This document shows positions 22,482 to 33,705 of a DNA stretch of 64,000 nt, piece after piece; position 1 is the first letter of the stretch, and each line of letters starts with the position of its first letter. Where the stretch lies: NCBI RefSeq assembly GCF_015832195.1, contig NC_052016.1, positions 32,013,129 through 32,077,128 on the forward strand, in the 5' to 3' direction. Both the position numbers and the translations under genes were made by a program. The notes under the pieces were generated by a model, which saw only the letters and a list, made by a program, of their open reading frames with translations, had not been told where the DNA came from and made no database searches. The DNA is from Motacilla alba alba (lineage: Eukaryota > Chordata > Aves > Passeriformes > Motacillidae).

Positions 22482-25106
22482 GTACTTCTGTGTACCATGT
22501 GTTAAGATACAAATTGTGACTTTCACTGATAATGCTTTTCATAGTACTGCTAGGTGAGTAAAACAAAAAGAAAACATGTTCCCTACCTTCCATACCTTCC
22601 TTGGAGGAAGAACCCTTTTGCTTCAGTTGTGTCACTGCTTTTCACCTCTGTTGCTCTATGATGGCAGCCCTGGCTTTGTCTCTCTGTCAGGTAATTTTCA
22701 CAGAGATGTGTATTACTGTCCTTTTTTTTTTGTCCTTAGGGGTTACAAACCTTGCTCCCAGTCTCTGCAGAGCTGAATCAACCTACTGGCTCACCAGTGC
22801 TGCCAAACATGGTCCTGCCTCCCAACTTTGCATACCCACAGATGTGTGATAGAGCTTCCTCTCCTGCATGGGCTTTGGCGCTTGTTTAGCCCAGCCATGA
22901 ACTTGTTCAGCTCAGTACAACGAAAGAAAACATTTGGGGCATTTTGGGGAGATGAGCAGTAAAGCTCATTTACCTATTCACTGGTTTAGCAGGTTGGACA
23001 GCCACAGTGGATGTCCACTAAGTGGCAGAGTAAGGGAAACAACAAAATCACGTGGCAGAGAGGAGGATGAGCAAAAGGACTGGGGAGCAAGGCATGTCAG
23101 GAAGCTATTAAATCAGTTGTATCATCAAACTGTACTCAAACCTGAGTACCCTCTCTACAAACATACTCTGTATTTGCTGTTGGAGACAGTTTCCTGGGTA
23201 AGTTAAACCTTATGTTGTTGTAAACTCAGTCTCCAGGAGTGAGGGGTATAAATCTCTCCACCTATAGCAGGCAATCCTGCTGCTACATCCTTTAAGGAAG
23301 ATCACTAGCTATCTATTCATACAGCTCAAGGAGGCTGCTTTTGTATTTTAATGCATCTTCTATCTATGACATTGACATCTAAGGTGCTCAGTCTCTCTGA
23401 GAGTTTTTCAGTGCTGACTGAGATTTCATGAAATGGTAGCCACCAATTTTTTTCTATTGCTAAACTGTTCTTTCACATCATTTCTCTCGCTCCCTGTCTG
23501 CCCTCCACCTCAGGCAAAGCTGCCAGTAGCTCATTATTAACTCTCTGGTTGTTTCTTCACTCCTTGCTGCCATTCTTTTTTGTGCTGCAATGGGACACTG
23601 AGGAGCCATCGCTGTACTTACCTCCCCAATGGGATGTTGCTCTACAGTGAGCTTGTTCTCTCTTTAAAAAGAAAATAAGGTCTCTGATTCCAGGGATGAA
23701 AAACACTCCCAAGTATTTGAGTATCTGCTGTACACCTTGCAAAAACTTGGCACTGCTTTATTTTTCTGTCTGGGTGTGTGGCTGGGAATGTGCATTACCC
23801 GTTATTTCAGCTACTGTGTGATCACTACAGCATTTCTTTCATCTGGGCTTTTAGGTTTTTTCAGCACCTTTCTTTATCTTTATGAAGCTGGATTCCCTTC
23901 ATTCATTCCCCCCTGATTTCTTAACCTTCAAAATAGCAGCTGTAGTCTGCCTGAATTTATTTCTTTCTCTGTCTTTCCTTCTTCCACACTAACTAGAAGA
24001 ACAGAGATTTCCTGAAACAACATGAAACAATTGCACAGTGAAAAAAGTAGGGATTAACCAAGCAACAGAAACAAGTTAGAAAGACTTCACTAAAAATCAT
24101 CAAATCTCTCTCAGCTCCTGCACCTCCTGCACCTCCATTCTCCTGGCTCTTGTGAAGTTCTCTAGTGTCCTCCAGTATAAACAGGCTTTGAATTTCTAAA
24201 AAATGATAAACAAAATCAAACAACTTGAAAGAAAGTGTTCTTCATACACATCAAAAGGGGGCTAAAATAGTATCCTCACTGTTGCAAATCATCTTTAAGA
24301 GTTGCCACATTTCCTCATGGAACACTTAACAGCAACTTTGCAAGGTTTCCCTGGGTCTCTCACTGGTTCTGCCACTCATTTTATGACCATGAGTAAACCA
24401 CTTCTTCACTCTGTACCTTCCTACTGCACAATGGTGCTAGCAACACTCACCCATTTCTAAATGACTTGTGATAATTAAATATTCATTGCTAGCGAATCCT
24501 TTGAGATCCTTTGAGGTGAAGTTCTGAAGTCATGCAAAATGCTTCTCCAGCAAAATTAAGCCCCCAACTAAAATCATATGTGCATTATTGAATTTCATCT
24601 TATATTTTGTTTCAGTGATGCATTTCAGTTCATCTGTGTAACAGGAACCAACAGAGAGGGCCAAATTTAGAATTCAGTCACAAATAATGGATTCTAAACT
24701 TAGAATTATATTAATATCAGCAAGAACAAATCTGGAGTATTTGAAAATTGTGTTCCAGATTGCTGCCTGAGGATTTTTTTTGAATCTCATGACAGTCACA
24801 AGACCAGGGTGAAAAGACTTTCAAAGTACAAATTTGCTTTGTGTGCTGCAATGCTACAGGAAATCAAATATATGTTCTTTTATGATAATATCTGTTTTTT
24901 AAAAAATAGCTGCCACAAAATATACCCAAACTTGCAAAAATTCAAGCTACCATGAAATAAATCCAAAGGTGGTAAACAAAGAATGCCCATGGATTTATCC
25001 TTTTGCACTACATCTGTTTAAAATAACCGAACCATAACTTTGGCTTTTTTTTGGTGAGAGCAGAAACTAGACCAAACTGCATCCTATACTGACTGCTTTA
25101 CACAGC

Positions 25107-25129
25107 TTTTTTTTTTTTTTTTTTTTTTT
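25107..25129. repeat. Poly-T tract (T23)
   Basis: Twenty-three consecutive T. On the minus strand this is an A23 run about 1 kb downstream of LSAMP exon 6. I see no retroposed gene to its right that would make it a tail. Confidence 0.85.
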
Positions 25130-26090
25130 CTGTTAAAAAGGACGTGCAGGTCATGACATGAGAGTTTTAATTCAATTTGGGACCATCACAGGAACACTGC
25201 CATCAGTCACTTTTGTGTCTACGTGTTCATTTGTGTGAGTGGGTCATTTTGCTGCAGTGTATCTCTGATGCCAATAACATGTGGGCCAAGTCTAGCCCAA
25301 GTTTTAGACCTGGAATTGGGAACTGCATTTTAAATACAACACAGTTTGTATGTGCGTGTGGATCGTAGGTGAGGGGCAGGGGCTCTGTTTAGGGTTAGGT
25401 TTGAATCAGCTGCAAAATTCAGAATCAGCAGGTAATACTGCTCTAGTGCTTGGTCTAGTCTCAGCTTCTGTCTGTTTATACTTGCTAAGACAAACTCAGT
25501 TATTGAAAGGTGGCTGAATGAGATCCAAGGAACCTTACTCCATATTTCATCTGTTGATTACCTTTTCCCCCATGGTCCCTATGGTATATCCCTTTAAAAT
25601 CATTCTGTCTTTTCTCATTTCTGTCCCTTCCACTTTCAAACCAATTTCTCTTTTTCTTGACTCTGTCACTGTTCTCCTCAGGCTTGGTGGCTAGTTCTCT
25701 CCATCTCTCTGAATTACTTGTCATTTCTCAGCTGTCATGGATCCTCCGAGCCCTGGCCTTCTGTCTACTTATTAAAGGGGCTGTCATTCTAAAGGGCTTT
25801 TTGTTTCCAGCTTTAAAACAAACACATTTTTATTATTTTAACAAAATCTATCTTCAGCAAAGCCAGTCAATCAAAGGGCTTGACTGTAAACCTTTCGATT
25901 TGGCTGTTTGTGTTTCAAGGCAAGCACGAACACGTAGGTATCTGAAGCAGAGTGCTGGAAGCCAGGTCATGGCTGGAGGTCTGAGGGGACTGGGTTGTCA
26001 AGCAGATGCCTTCCTGAGTTTTGGTCACCATGTGCTTCCTGCACAGCTGTGTCTTTGTGAGAGCCTCCCTTCACCCTGTCCCGTACTTAC

Positions 26091-26239
26091 TGTAAAGGTA
26101 TAGACTGGCATTTGTGACTCCCAGCTTGTTGGCAGCCACACAGGTGTAGTTCCCGTAGTGCTCCTCAGTGACATTGGCCACCATCAGCAGAGACTGGCTC
26201 CCCGTGCTCTTTATCTCCAGACCATTGGCACTGTTTATC
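26091..26239 (-). CDS. LSAMP: LSAMP coding exon 6 (second half of Ig domain 3)
   Basis: This 149-bp minus-strand exon starts with G, completing the Arg codon split from exon 5. It then encodes 49 codons beginning [12 protein letters not shown] and ending TNASLYLY, and leaves one A for the next exon. The Ig motif HYGNYTC supplies the second Ig3 cysteine. Three N-glycosylation sequons are visible: NVT, NYT and NAS. The acceptor is CTTCTTCCGTCTTCCCAG and the donor is a strong GTAAGT at 26090-26085. Reading through the donor gives only a short unrelated tail, so the splice is required. The segment [13 protein letters not shown] differs from the mammalian STEGQSSLTVTNV, and LYLY replaces LVLF at the end of the domain, as expected for a bird. 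Fold and membrane context are those of the IgLON family. Confidence 0.97.
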
Positions 26240-27197
26240 CTGGGAAGACGGAAGAAGAGGTGCATAGTGCAATGGCAGCTGTGTATTGGGAAGGAAATCC
26301 CTCCCCAGCACACAGCAAAGCAAAGTCATTCAGCACAGCTGGCAGGTGAGGATAGAGGGAAGTAGAGAGATATGAGAGGAAAGAGACCAAAGAGAGAAGA
26401 TCAAAGAAAGAGACCAAGATGGAAAACAGGAAGAGGGAATGAAAGGAGCATAGCAGTTCAGTGGGATTAAGCTACTGGTAAAGCAGTGAAGAACCAAGCA
26501 AAGACAAGGGAAAGGGAGGAAGCATTTACCCAGCACTGAGTCACTATGGAAATGAACACACCATGGCCAACTGAAGCTAGTCTGTACTTGAGCAACATAT
26601 TCTTAGTGAAACACACTGATTCACAATATGAGCCTATAGCAATGCTGAGTCACCCCTGAACCTGGGCACCCTGTTCATGGCTGGCTACCCTAAAATGTAG
26701 GGTAATAACACAACCTTCTTAATGTCAGGTAAATGTTCAGGTAGAAAGGATAGATCCTTTTTCTCTTCTCATTTATTCTCATATGCAAGTCTGAGAGGCT
26801 CAGGTTGCACAGGTGGGGGAATCTCATACCTCAGCAGCTCCTTTCCCTAGAAGAATCCACCTGGAGAAGCATTACCTAATTGAAGACTTATAACACCTTT
26901 TTTTTGGTCTGTATCATGGGCTACTTAACACATGAACAGTGTATTTATTGGGTATTGGCCCATAATTGACTTCAAGGCAGGAGCTCCATCCTCTGCACTT
27001 CCTTCAGCATCTCCAGTGCAGAGAGGAATTGCCTCCTCCAGCCCATGACCATGCTGGCTCTGCTGAGACTGATGGGACACTGCGACTCAAACAGACTGTA
27101 AGGAGCAATTTGTTTGAGAGGATTGGGGAGGATGACAGGAACCCCTATTCAATGGACTGAAGAAGAGAGGAGGGAAGAGGTGAGCTAAAGGCCTTAC
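26240..27197 (-). other. LSAMP: LSAMP intron 5 (958 bp)
   Basis: This is a short phase 2 intron splitting domain Ig3, with donor GTAAGG and acceptor TTCCCAG. The part nearest exon 6 is strongly pyrimidine-rich on the sense strand (listed separately). No mobile element is recognisable. Confidence 0.95.
26340..26445 (-). promoter_or_regulatory. Long pyrimidine-rich tract upstream of LSAMP exon 6
   Basis: The plus strand is almost pure A/G here (AGAGGAAAGAGACC, AGAGAGAAGATC, AAGAAAGAGACC). The LSAMP transcript therefore carries repeated CUUU/CUCU motifs roughly 100-205 nt before the exon 6 acceptor. PTB-type splicing regulators bind such motifs (family knowledge). Regulation of exon 6 is inference. 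Confidence 0.35.
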
Positions 27198-27318
27198 CTG
27201 GTATCATCTCTGTACCACTCAAAATCAGGCGTGGGCACTGCTGATGCCTCGCACCGCAGTAAGGCTTGTCGTCCCGTGGCCGCTTCATTGCTCTTGGACT
27301 CTGTGATGGTGGGAGGGT
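27198..27318 (-). CDS. LSAMP: LSAMP coding exon 5 (first half of Ig domain 3)
   Basis: This 121-bp minus-strand exon starts with AC, completing the Tyr of a [13 protein letters not shown] run, and ends with AG, the first two bases of an Arg codon (phase 2). It carries the first Ig3 cysteine (LLRCEAS) and the core Trp ([10 protein letters not shown]). The acceptor is CCCTGCAG immediately before 27318, and the donor is GTAAGG at 27197-27192. Phases match exon 4 upstream and exon 6 downstream without any indel. Relative to the mammalian protein as I know it, it reads [12 protein letters not shown] rather than EATTGRQASLKC, which fits a bird orthologue. Its partner exon 6 finishes the same Ig fold, so the 958-bp intron between them splits domain Ig3, as is normal in IgLON genes. 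Confidence 0.97.
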
Positions 27319-30300
27319 CTGCAGGGAGGAAACATGTGGTCAATCCACACACTTCCAAGTGGAACAAAACAGTAAAACTATGTCAGGGCTGCCTGCCTCA
27401 TGCAAACTGTTTGGGCTACTGGAGGCCCACGGCAGCTGTTTGCTGTGGCCTGTGCTCCCCCCCTGCTCCTCTGCAGAACGCTGCTCTTTGAACATTCCCT
27501 GATATACAACATTAGCAGCACTCCTTACACGTGCTTCTCTTCAGCACTTCTGAATGAAGTTCTGTCATAAATGCATAGGCATACACAGGCAAAGTTAAGG
27601 TTAATGATGGACTTCTGTAATTTATTAATATTTACCCATGGATCTGTAGTTCACATGGGCTTATCAGAGAGAAGAACATGAGAGAAAGACTTCATCAAGG
27701 GTAAAGGAAGACAGCAAAAGTAAAGGAATAAAGTAGGATTTTAACACTAGCATAAAAATTGTATTCCATACAAACTCTCTGCCTAATGCCAAAACTATAA
27801 TAAGAAAGGACTGAGGCAACATGTATGAAACAGAAATACATTAATGGCTTAGAAGAGAAGAACTTTAGCAGAAGCTGTGGGTGCAACTCTGAAAGCCAAT
27901 GTTGAGACACTTCCCTTAGCTGTCCAAGGCTACAAATCCTGATCACCTGGACATGGTGCTTTGTGAAAAGCTCCAGAAGGGCTTCCTTGTGAGTGCTCTG
28001 CCTGAAGTTTGCCCTCAGCCCAGCACAGTGCTCCCTCCTCTGCTTACTTTGAAGTCTGAGTGTTGTGCCATGGGCAAACCAAACTTGGAAAATATATTGG
28101 TGTGCTCTGCTGGAGCTTGGTCTCAGTACTTGCTGGATAGCAGGTAAGGTAGGCACCAGCATCTTCAATCCCAGCTCCATGTTCAAAATATTAAGAGATA
28201 AGCTTTACATGTTAAAAGGCCGAATTATTTCCACCTGGCTGCTGAGAGGGATCAAGGAATAAGTGCCTTGTCTCTTGTCACTAATACTTGCATACCCTGA
28301 GATTACAGGGCTGTGACTCAGACGGATACTTTGCTGAGACTCAAGTTACCATGAAACACACTCTGCCATCTGTATCTGTCCCAGAACTGAAAGGGCAAAA
28401 AAAAAAAAAAAGAAAAAAAAAAAAGAAGCAAAACGGATTGTGTCATTCAAAGAAAAAAAATAATTCTGTCTGGGGAATGTAGGGAAGGAAATTTGTTTAT
28501 ATTTGGCACATTAGCCATCTCAATAGGATCTCTTCCCTGACCTTAATCGGGATTTTATGCAGGGCTTTAGGGATATTGCAATGCACCCTCTAACATAATA
28601 AATATTAATAAGTTTACATAAATAGGATTCTACATTCAAAGTCTGTGGGTTCATGTAAGTGTTTTAATTTGAAAAGGAGGAGGGATAAGAAAAGGATAGC
28701 AAAGGTGATTTTTTTAACCATTCTTATTTGATTTTTTGTTTTGAGCAGTCTATCTTCTTACTGTCTACAGCAAGACTAACCTTTCCATTTCATGAATCTG
28801 GTACAAGAGGTGAGTCACAGAATATATAGGCATCTTTCCATGGTTGTAAGAAATGATTCCAGCAAGTGTCTGCTTCCAGCCTGCTGCCAGGGAGCCCAGC
28901 CCCTCGCTCTGAGTAGTCCCCATATTCACCACTCTAGGAAGTTGGTGCAGTGCTCTCCCAGGAGAAGGGGCAGGTGGTAGTCCCAAAAAAAACCCAGCCT
29001 ACTGCACTTAGGAAACAGCTACTCTGTGTGTAGCCTTTTGCTGCCTAGGAAGCCAGGGGTGGGTTCCCTTTAGCTGTTCTCCTCCCACTCTCCCCAGGCC
29101 TCAGTTTCCCTGTCTGTGATGTGCAAGGGCAATTACGTGGGAAGCCTGAAGGTGGTAGTGTAAGACCAAAGCGAGATGCTTTCTCCTGCACTTCGAGCTG
29201 ACAGTGCTCCACAGCAGATGATGAGATGGTAAGGAAGCTCCTGAGGTTGGACAAGCCCTATTTTTCAAACTCTGTGGTTCTCCCACTTGATGCTGCTTGT
29301 GGTGTTTAACAAAGCAGGATGAGGAAAGATGCAAATATCTAGTTTCCATTCCTCTAAAAGGACTTGGTTTTTTCCTGCTTGGTCCTCATAGTCTCTTAGA
29401 TTTATTTCCCTTTCTTTCAAAAGAAAAATATCTGTCCTTAAGGAATTTTAAGTTGCTTACATTACAAATTACACCACATATTAACATCACTTTTTCAAAT
29501 TTTTCAACTGTTTAATTGTTTAAGATCTTACCGTGGCATAGTTATTATGTGTTGAAACTAAATCAAAATCAAACACTCTGACTTTATACAAACAATCTGT
29601 TTCAAACACATTAAAGTGCCATTGAAATTATGTTCCACAGACATGTTTGAAACTATTAATTGGTTCTCATGGAAAGTTTCCAGTTTAAAAACTCAGCTGT
29701 TTTTGACACTTCTATACTTTCAGTGCAGAAAATCTGCTACTACAGTTCATATTAATGCCAAATTTGGCCCATGAGGCAGCTGATATTAAACCACTGCCAC
29801 CCAATTTCTAAGGGAACTATAAAAAACTGTAGATTCGGAAGACGCTGCAGGGAGCCTATAACCTCAACTTCTAAGTGAGATAGAAAAGTTGATCTGATGT
29901 GATGGCCCACATGGGACCAATGGAAAAACTGAAGAGCAAGAATGGTATTAAAAGGTGCTATAATCACCTACAGTCAAATAAAGACTTGTATTGCCTGAAA
30001 CCCTTGATGCCATCAGCTCTCTGCCCTAACCTGCTCCCTAGTAGTTCTACTTGTGAATCAAGGCATGAATATGCACACAGAAATATATCTGTAGACATCT
30101 CCAATTTCAATTTAGGTTAATATTCTGGTTTAAGTCTCAATTTAAACTGAAGAAGGTTAGGAGAGGACATACCTCCCATTCATCCATCCTTGCTGCAAAG
30201 TTATTATATATTTCCTTGCCTCCAAGCGAGGAAACGAAGCAGGTACATGGGGGTAGCTCACTTTACATCACTCAAGTGCCAAATACAAGCCATACAACTA

Positions 30301-31074
30301 TGGAGGTGGACATATACATGTGCAGGATTATAGAGTTACATCAGTTTGAAATATCTTGTGTTCCTGTGAGAGCAGCTTGCCAGCAGAGTGAAGTGGACAT
30401 CTGTCTAAGCACATATGGGATGGGATCCATGCCCCAATCCACATGTGTGGAAGTAACTTGGTGCTTTTAGCAGATTGTGGTATCCTTTGGCCAAAACCCC
30501 CTTCTGTATTGCACTGGTGCATGAAGGGTCTTTTAGACAGAGCTTTAAACTAATGACCTGAAACCAGCATAAAAGTGAAGTTTTTGCACCCTGTTATTAG
30601 CACGTGCCTCTGCCCCGTGTCCCCTGGCTGTGATAGCCATGTAGGCACTGCAGAGATGGCTGGGTGCAGGCAGGCATATGTTTGCTCTGAGCCAGCTGAG
30701 TCCTCCCTTATCTCTCCCTGCTGCCTTGGTGAAGCTTCTCTTCACGCTACTGTTCACCCGAATATCAATGAGTGGAAACAAGGCATTGCTAGCATTTCGG
30801 AGAGGAGAGACGGGGGCAACTCACAGCTCTTTCTTTTTCTCCCTCTCTGTCTGTCTCTCTGTACCACACCTCCCCCAGCCTTTTTTATATATTACCAGGT
30901 TTAAAGCACAAACTGTACCCTGTGGCAAGTGTCTGATTGCAGATAGTTTTCTCAGCACTCTCTCTTCAGATTGTATAATCCAAGCCCAGAAAGGCTTCTC
31001 TGTTTATCCTGAAGTAACCCTTGCCTGTGGGCAAAGCTCTCCCCATTGCCCTGCCCCAGCTGCGATGTACTCAC
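27319..31074 (-). other. LSAMP: LSAMP intron 4 (3,756 bp)
   Basis: A phase 1 intron with donor GTGAGT and acceptor CCCTGCAG. It contains an interrupted poly-A tract near 28397-28424 and otherwise unremarkable unique sequence. No gene or transposon is supportable. Confidence 0.95.
28397..28424. repeat. Poly-A tract (A15-G-A12)
   Basis: An interrupted A homopolymer in LSAMP intron 4. Confidence 0.9.
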
Positions 31075-31209
31075 AGTTCACAGTGACCCGGACTTGCTTG
31101 ACATCTGCTGAGGCAACTTCGTTGGCGGCTTTGCACTCGTACTTGCCCGACTGCTCTCGTGTGATCCCCAGGATCTCCAGGTACTCCTCCTCACCTTCAA
31201 ACTCTCTGC
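31075..31209 (-). CDS. LSAMP: LSAMP coding exon 4 (second half of Ig domain 2)
   Basis: This 135-bp exon encodes 44 full codons, read on the minus strand, starting [20 protein letters not shown] and ending VRVTVN. It contains the D-x-G-x-Y-x-C-like Ig signature as SGKYEC, which supplies the second cysteine of Ig domain 2. The acceptor is a pyrimidine tract ending CTACCAG before 31209. The donor GTGAGT occupies 31074-31069. The exon begins with GC, completing a glycine codon (phase 1), and ends with T, which joins AC of the next exon to make Tyr (phase 1). The wording [27 protein letters not shown] is split here only by my citation limit and is specific to LSAMP; NTM, OPCML and NEGR1 differ at these positions. 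IgLONs are GPI-anchored neuronal adhesion proteins acting on the outer cell surface in axon targeting and synapse formation. The exon number is assigned by analogy with other vertebrate LSAMP genes. Confidence 0.97.
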
Positions 31210-32012
31210 CTGGTAGGACAGAAAAATACAGAGAGTGGTTCTGTTAGGCTTTCAGATTTAGGAAATTGCTATGGAGGAACAATCACAACATGGAGGCTGC
31301 AAACAAGCAACAGTCATGAGCTGTTTAAAAGTTATTTCAGAAGCCGCAGAAAACTGAAAATCTGGAAGGCACCACATAGGTGGAACAATACATAGCATCT
31401 CACGGGCTGGCCCAGCTGAGAAGCCAAATGTCCACTATGTAAGATCAGACTAAGTTCACTAGTGTGGTGGCTGAGTACCACCAGAGGTTAGTCATGCTGT
31501 GGGTGGACCCATGCATGTGCTGGACTCAGGGTTAGCTGGGTCCTCAGATGTGTTGTCAGCACCCTTTTCTCCACTGCAAAAACTGTGAAAAATACCTTTC
31601 TGTCTCCCAGAGCAACCACCACCCTGAAGTGCCATCGATCAGATCAAGCTACCATTAAACACAGCCAAACTGAGAGAAACAAACTGTAATTTGATCTGCA
31701 GAGACCAATAATCATCACGAATCCCTGAGCTACTGTACATATGAAACGACACATTTAAACCATGCTGCCTCATTTGCACACTTTAGAAAACAGTGACTTG
31801 AGTGTCAGTCAGGGTTATGGATGGGGGCAGGAAGTGGGGGAGGTCTGTGGCCTTGCTTTTAACTCACTGTGTGACCTTGAGTGAGTCACTCCTTTGCTCT
31901 CCCTCTGTAAACTGCAGCAAATAGCCCCCCACTCCCATCACCTCCTGGTTAGAGCACGGCAGTGAGGTTAACCCATGTACAACACATTAGATTCATTGCA
32001 TGAAAGTTGCCA

Positions 32013-32037
32013 GGGGGGGGGGGGGGGGGGGGGGGGG
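32013..32037. repeat. G25 homopolymer
   Basis: Twenty-five consecutive G on the plus strand (C25 in the LSAMP pre-mRNA). G runs of this length are rare in vertebrate genomes, are unstable, and are hard to sequence, so the exact length may be unreliable. Confidence 0.9.
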
Positions 32038-32245
32038 AAGCATGAAATATTAGGATTGGTACATCTACTCTATTCCTTCAGAAAGCAAAATAAGGCACCT
32101 CTTGGAATAAATCTGAACCACATTTCCTCTTCTCAGAGGGCTGTAAGCACTGCTCTGCAGCATTGGAAATGGCAAGCCCCAGTTGTGTGCCTGTGTATGT
32201 TTAGAGAAACAGCCCCCAACCCTAAAAGGGTAAAAGACAGATTTG

Positions 32246-32260
32246 AAAAAAAAAAAAAAA
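32246..32260. repeat. Poly-A tract (A15)
   Basis: Fifteen consecutive A, about 200 bp from the G25 run. Confidence 0.9.
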
Positions 32261-33179
32261 GAAAGGTCAGATCACAAGAGCTCCCATTCAGGTTCCTCAG
32301 AGAGTGGTCATATTTTCCAAAAAACTCTCTGCCCAGAAGGTATTTTCTGCTCAACAGGTGCTGAGCACTTCTGAAACCCTGCCCACTTCACAAAAGTGCA
32401 GTTTTTGAGAGAGTTCAAATAGTGCCTACTGTTCGCCTTGGTTTATGGCACCGCATGAAAGCAGTGGGTAAGTCTGGTCTCTGGAGCTCAACTTCCCATG
32501 GAGCCACCTGCAACAAATCCCACCCCAGAGGCACAGACTTGCTGCAATGTCTTGGCCAGGTCAGCCTGGCCACACACACTGGTGATGCCAGCTGTATGCA
32601 ATTTCCTTCAGCATCAGAGAGGAACTTCTGAAGCTTCAAAATCTGCTCAGAACTCTGTCCCTTACATAATTATTTTTGTCTTTTCTTATTTTTCTTTTTC
32701 ACACACAATTTTCAGAATCATTCTAGGAGAAAACCACCCCCCGTCATGGAGACTCAGCATGAAAACAGGAGTGTACCTATTAAAGTCATGTAAAGACAAG
32801 GGCTCCCCCTCTCTTTCAGCAGGGCTAATCAGAGGTCCCTTCTTCCAGCTCCTACCAGATGTTCAGGTAGCAAAAATCTCATTGCTATGTCTAAAATTTA
32901 CAACTGCTTTGTTTTTTGCATCCCCCAACAGTCTGCTGCAGGACCTTCCTGCATGGCAGCAGCCTTTTGCACAAGGGAAGGAGGCAAAGTTGGCTCCTGC
33001 TGCCAGGAAATGGCTCTCAGTCCTCTGCTCCTGCGCTGGCACTGATGCCACTGCGAAGAGTGAGTGGAGAAGGAAGCAGGGATTTCCACAGGTGTTTTTA
33101 TTGCTGGAACTCATGAACATGTTAGGGAGTCGTAACCCCAGTAGGGACAGAATTAGGTGAGTCTCAGAAACAGGGAAGG

Positions 33180-33705
33180 GACTTCAGTCATCATCTAATC
33201 TGTTCCCCAGTCTCAAGGCAGGACATGAGTCATGTCATGGACACAGCCGTCCTCTGCCCTCCAGTAGCAGAGATTCTGCAGCTACTCCTGACAATCTCTT
33301 CCTGTGCTTTGCTGCCCTTACCACTGGAGCAGTTTCCTGAAGTTTGACCTGAGTCTTCCTTGCTGCAATTTAAAGCTATTACTTTTGTCTTAGCCACTAC
33401 AGACAAAAAGAACAAATCATTCCCTCCTTCCCTGCAATAGCCTTTTATCAACTTTTAAATCACTTAGTTCCTCCCTCAGTTGTCATCTTTTTTTTTTCTT
33501 TTGGCTGAACATTGCCAGGGTCTTTCAACCTTCCTCTGTAGGTGAGGTTTTCTTTGGCTCTTGATCATTCTTGTTCTTTGCTTTTAGACATCTCTGACAA
33601 GTTTACATTTTTCTGGACGTGTGATACCCCAAACTGAACACCGCATTTCACATGAGGTGTTACCTGTGGCTGAACACAGATGAAGGATTGCATTACAACT
33701 ACTGC
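33180..33705 (-). mobile_element. Ancient CR1-like LINE 3' fragment, minus orientation
   Basis: On the plus strand, blocks such as CTTGCTGCAATTTAAAGCTATTAC, CAATAGCCTTTTATCAACTTTTAAATCA, CAACCTTCCTCTGTAGGTGAGG and CCCCAAACTGAACACCGCATT (each cited only in outline) follow the order of reverse-complemented CR1 ORF2/3' UTR sequence found in old amniote copies. Divergence is high and a poly-T run interrupts it. It lies in sense orientation to LSAMP and is non-coding. The exact subfamily cannot be set by eye. Confidence 0.65.

Larger units (their letters stand above)
3557..26090 (-). other. LSAMP: LSAMP intron 6 (22,534 bp)
   Basis: The intron is bounded by the GTAAGT donor at 26090-26085 and the CTGCAG acceptor at 3562-3557 on the minus strand. 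It is phase 1 (A|GA). It contains two CpG-rich islands, the 38-bp minisatellite, one CR1 fragment and several microsatellites, listed separately. In the remaining stretches (about 3557-6400, 7440-9690 and 10760-26090) I see unique intronic sequence with homopolymer runs and no supportable gene. The many short ORFs lack recognisable domains. Confidence 0.93.

Noticed and set aside
3557..26090. Searched for the alternative LSAMP microexon known from some vertebrate transcripts between exon 6 and the last exon
   Set aside because: I could not find a matching short exon by eye. It may be absent, diverged or overlooked, so no feature is claimed; a protein-to-genome search would settle it.
32498..33160. 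220-codon plus-strand ORF
   Set aside because: No similarity I recognise, low-complexity segments, and opposing-strand ORFs of similar quality; most likely chance in an intron.
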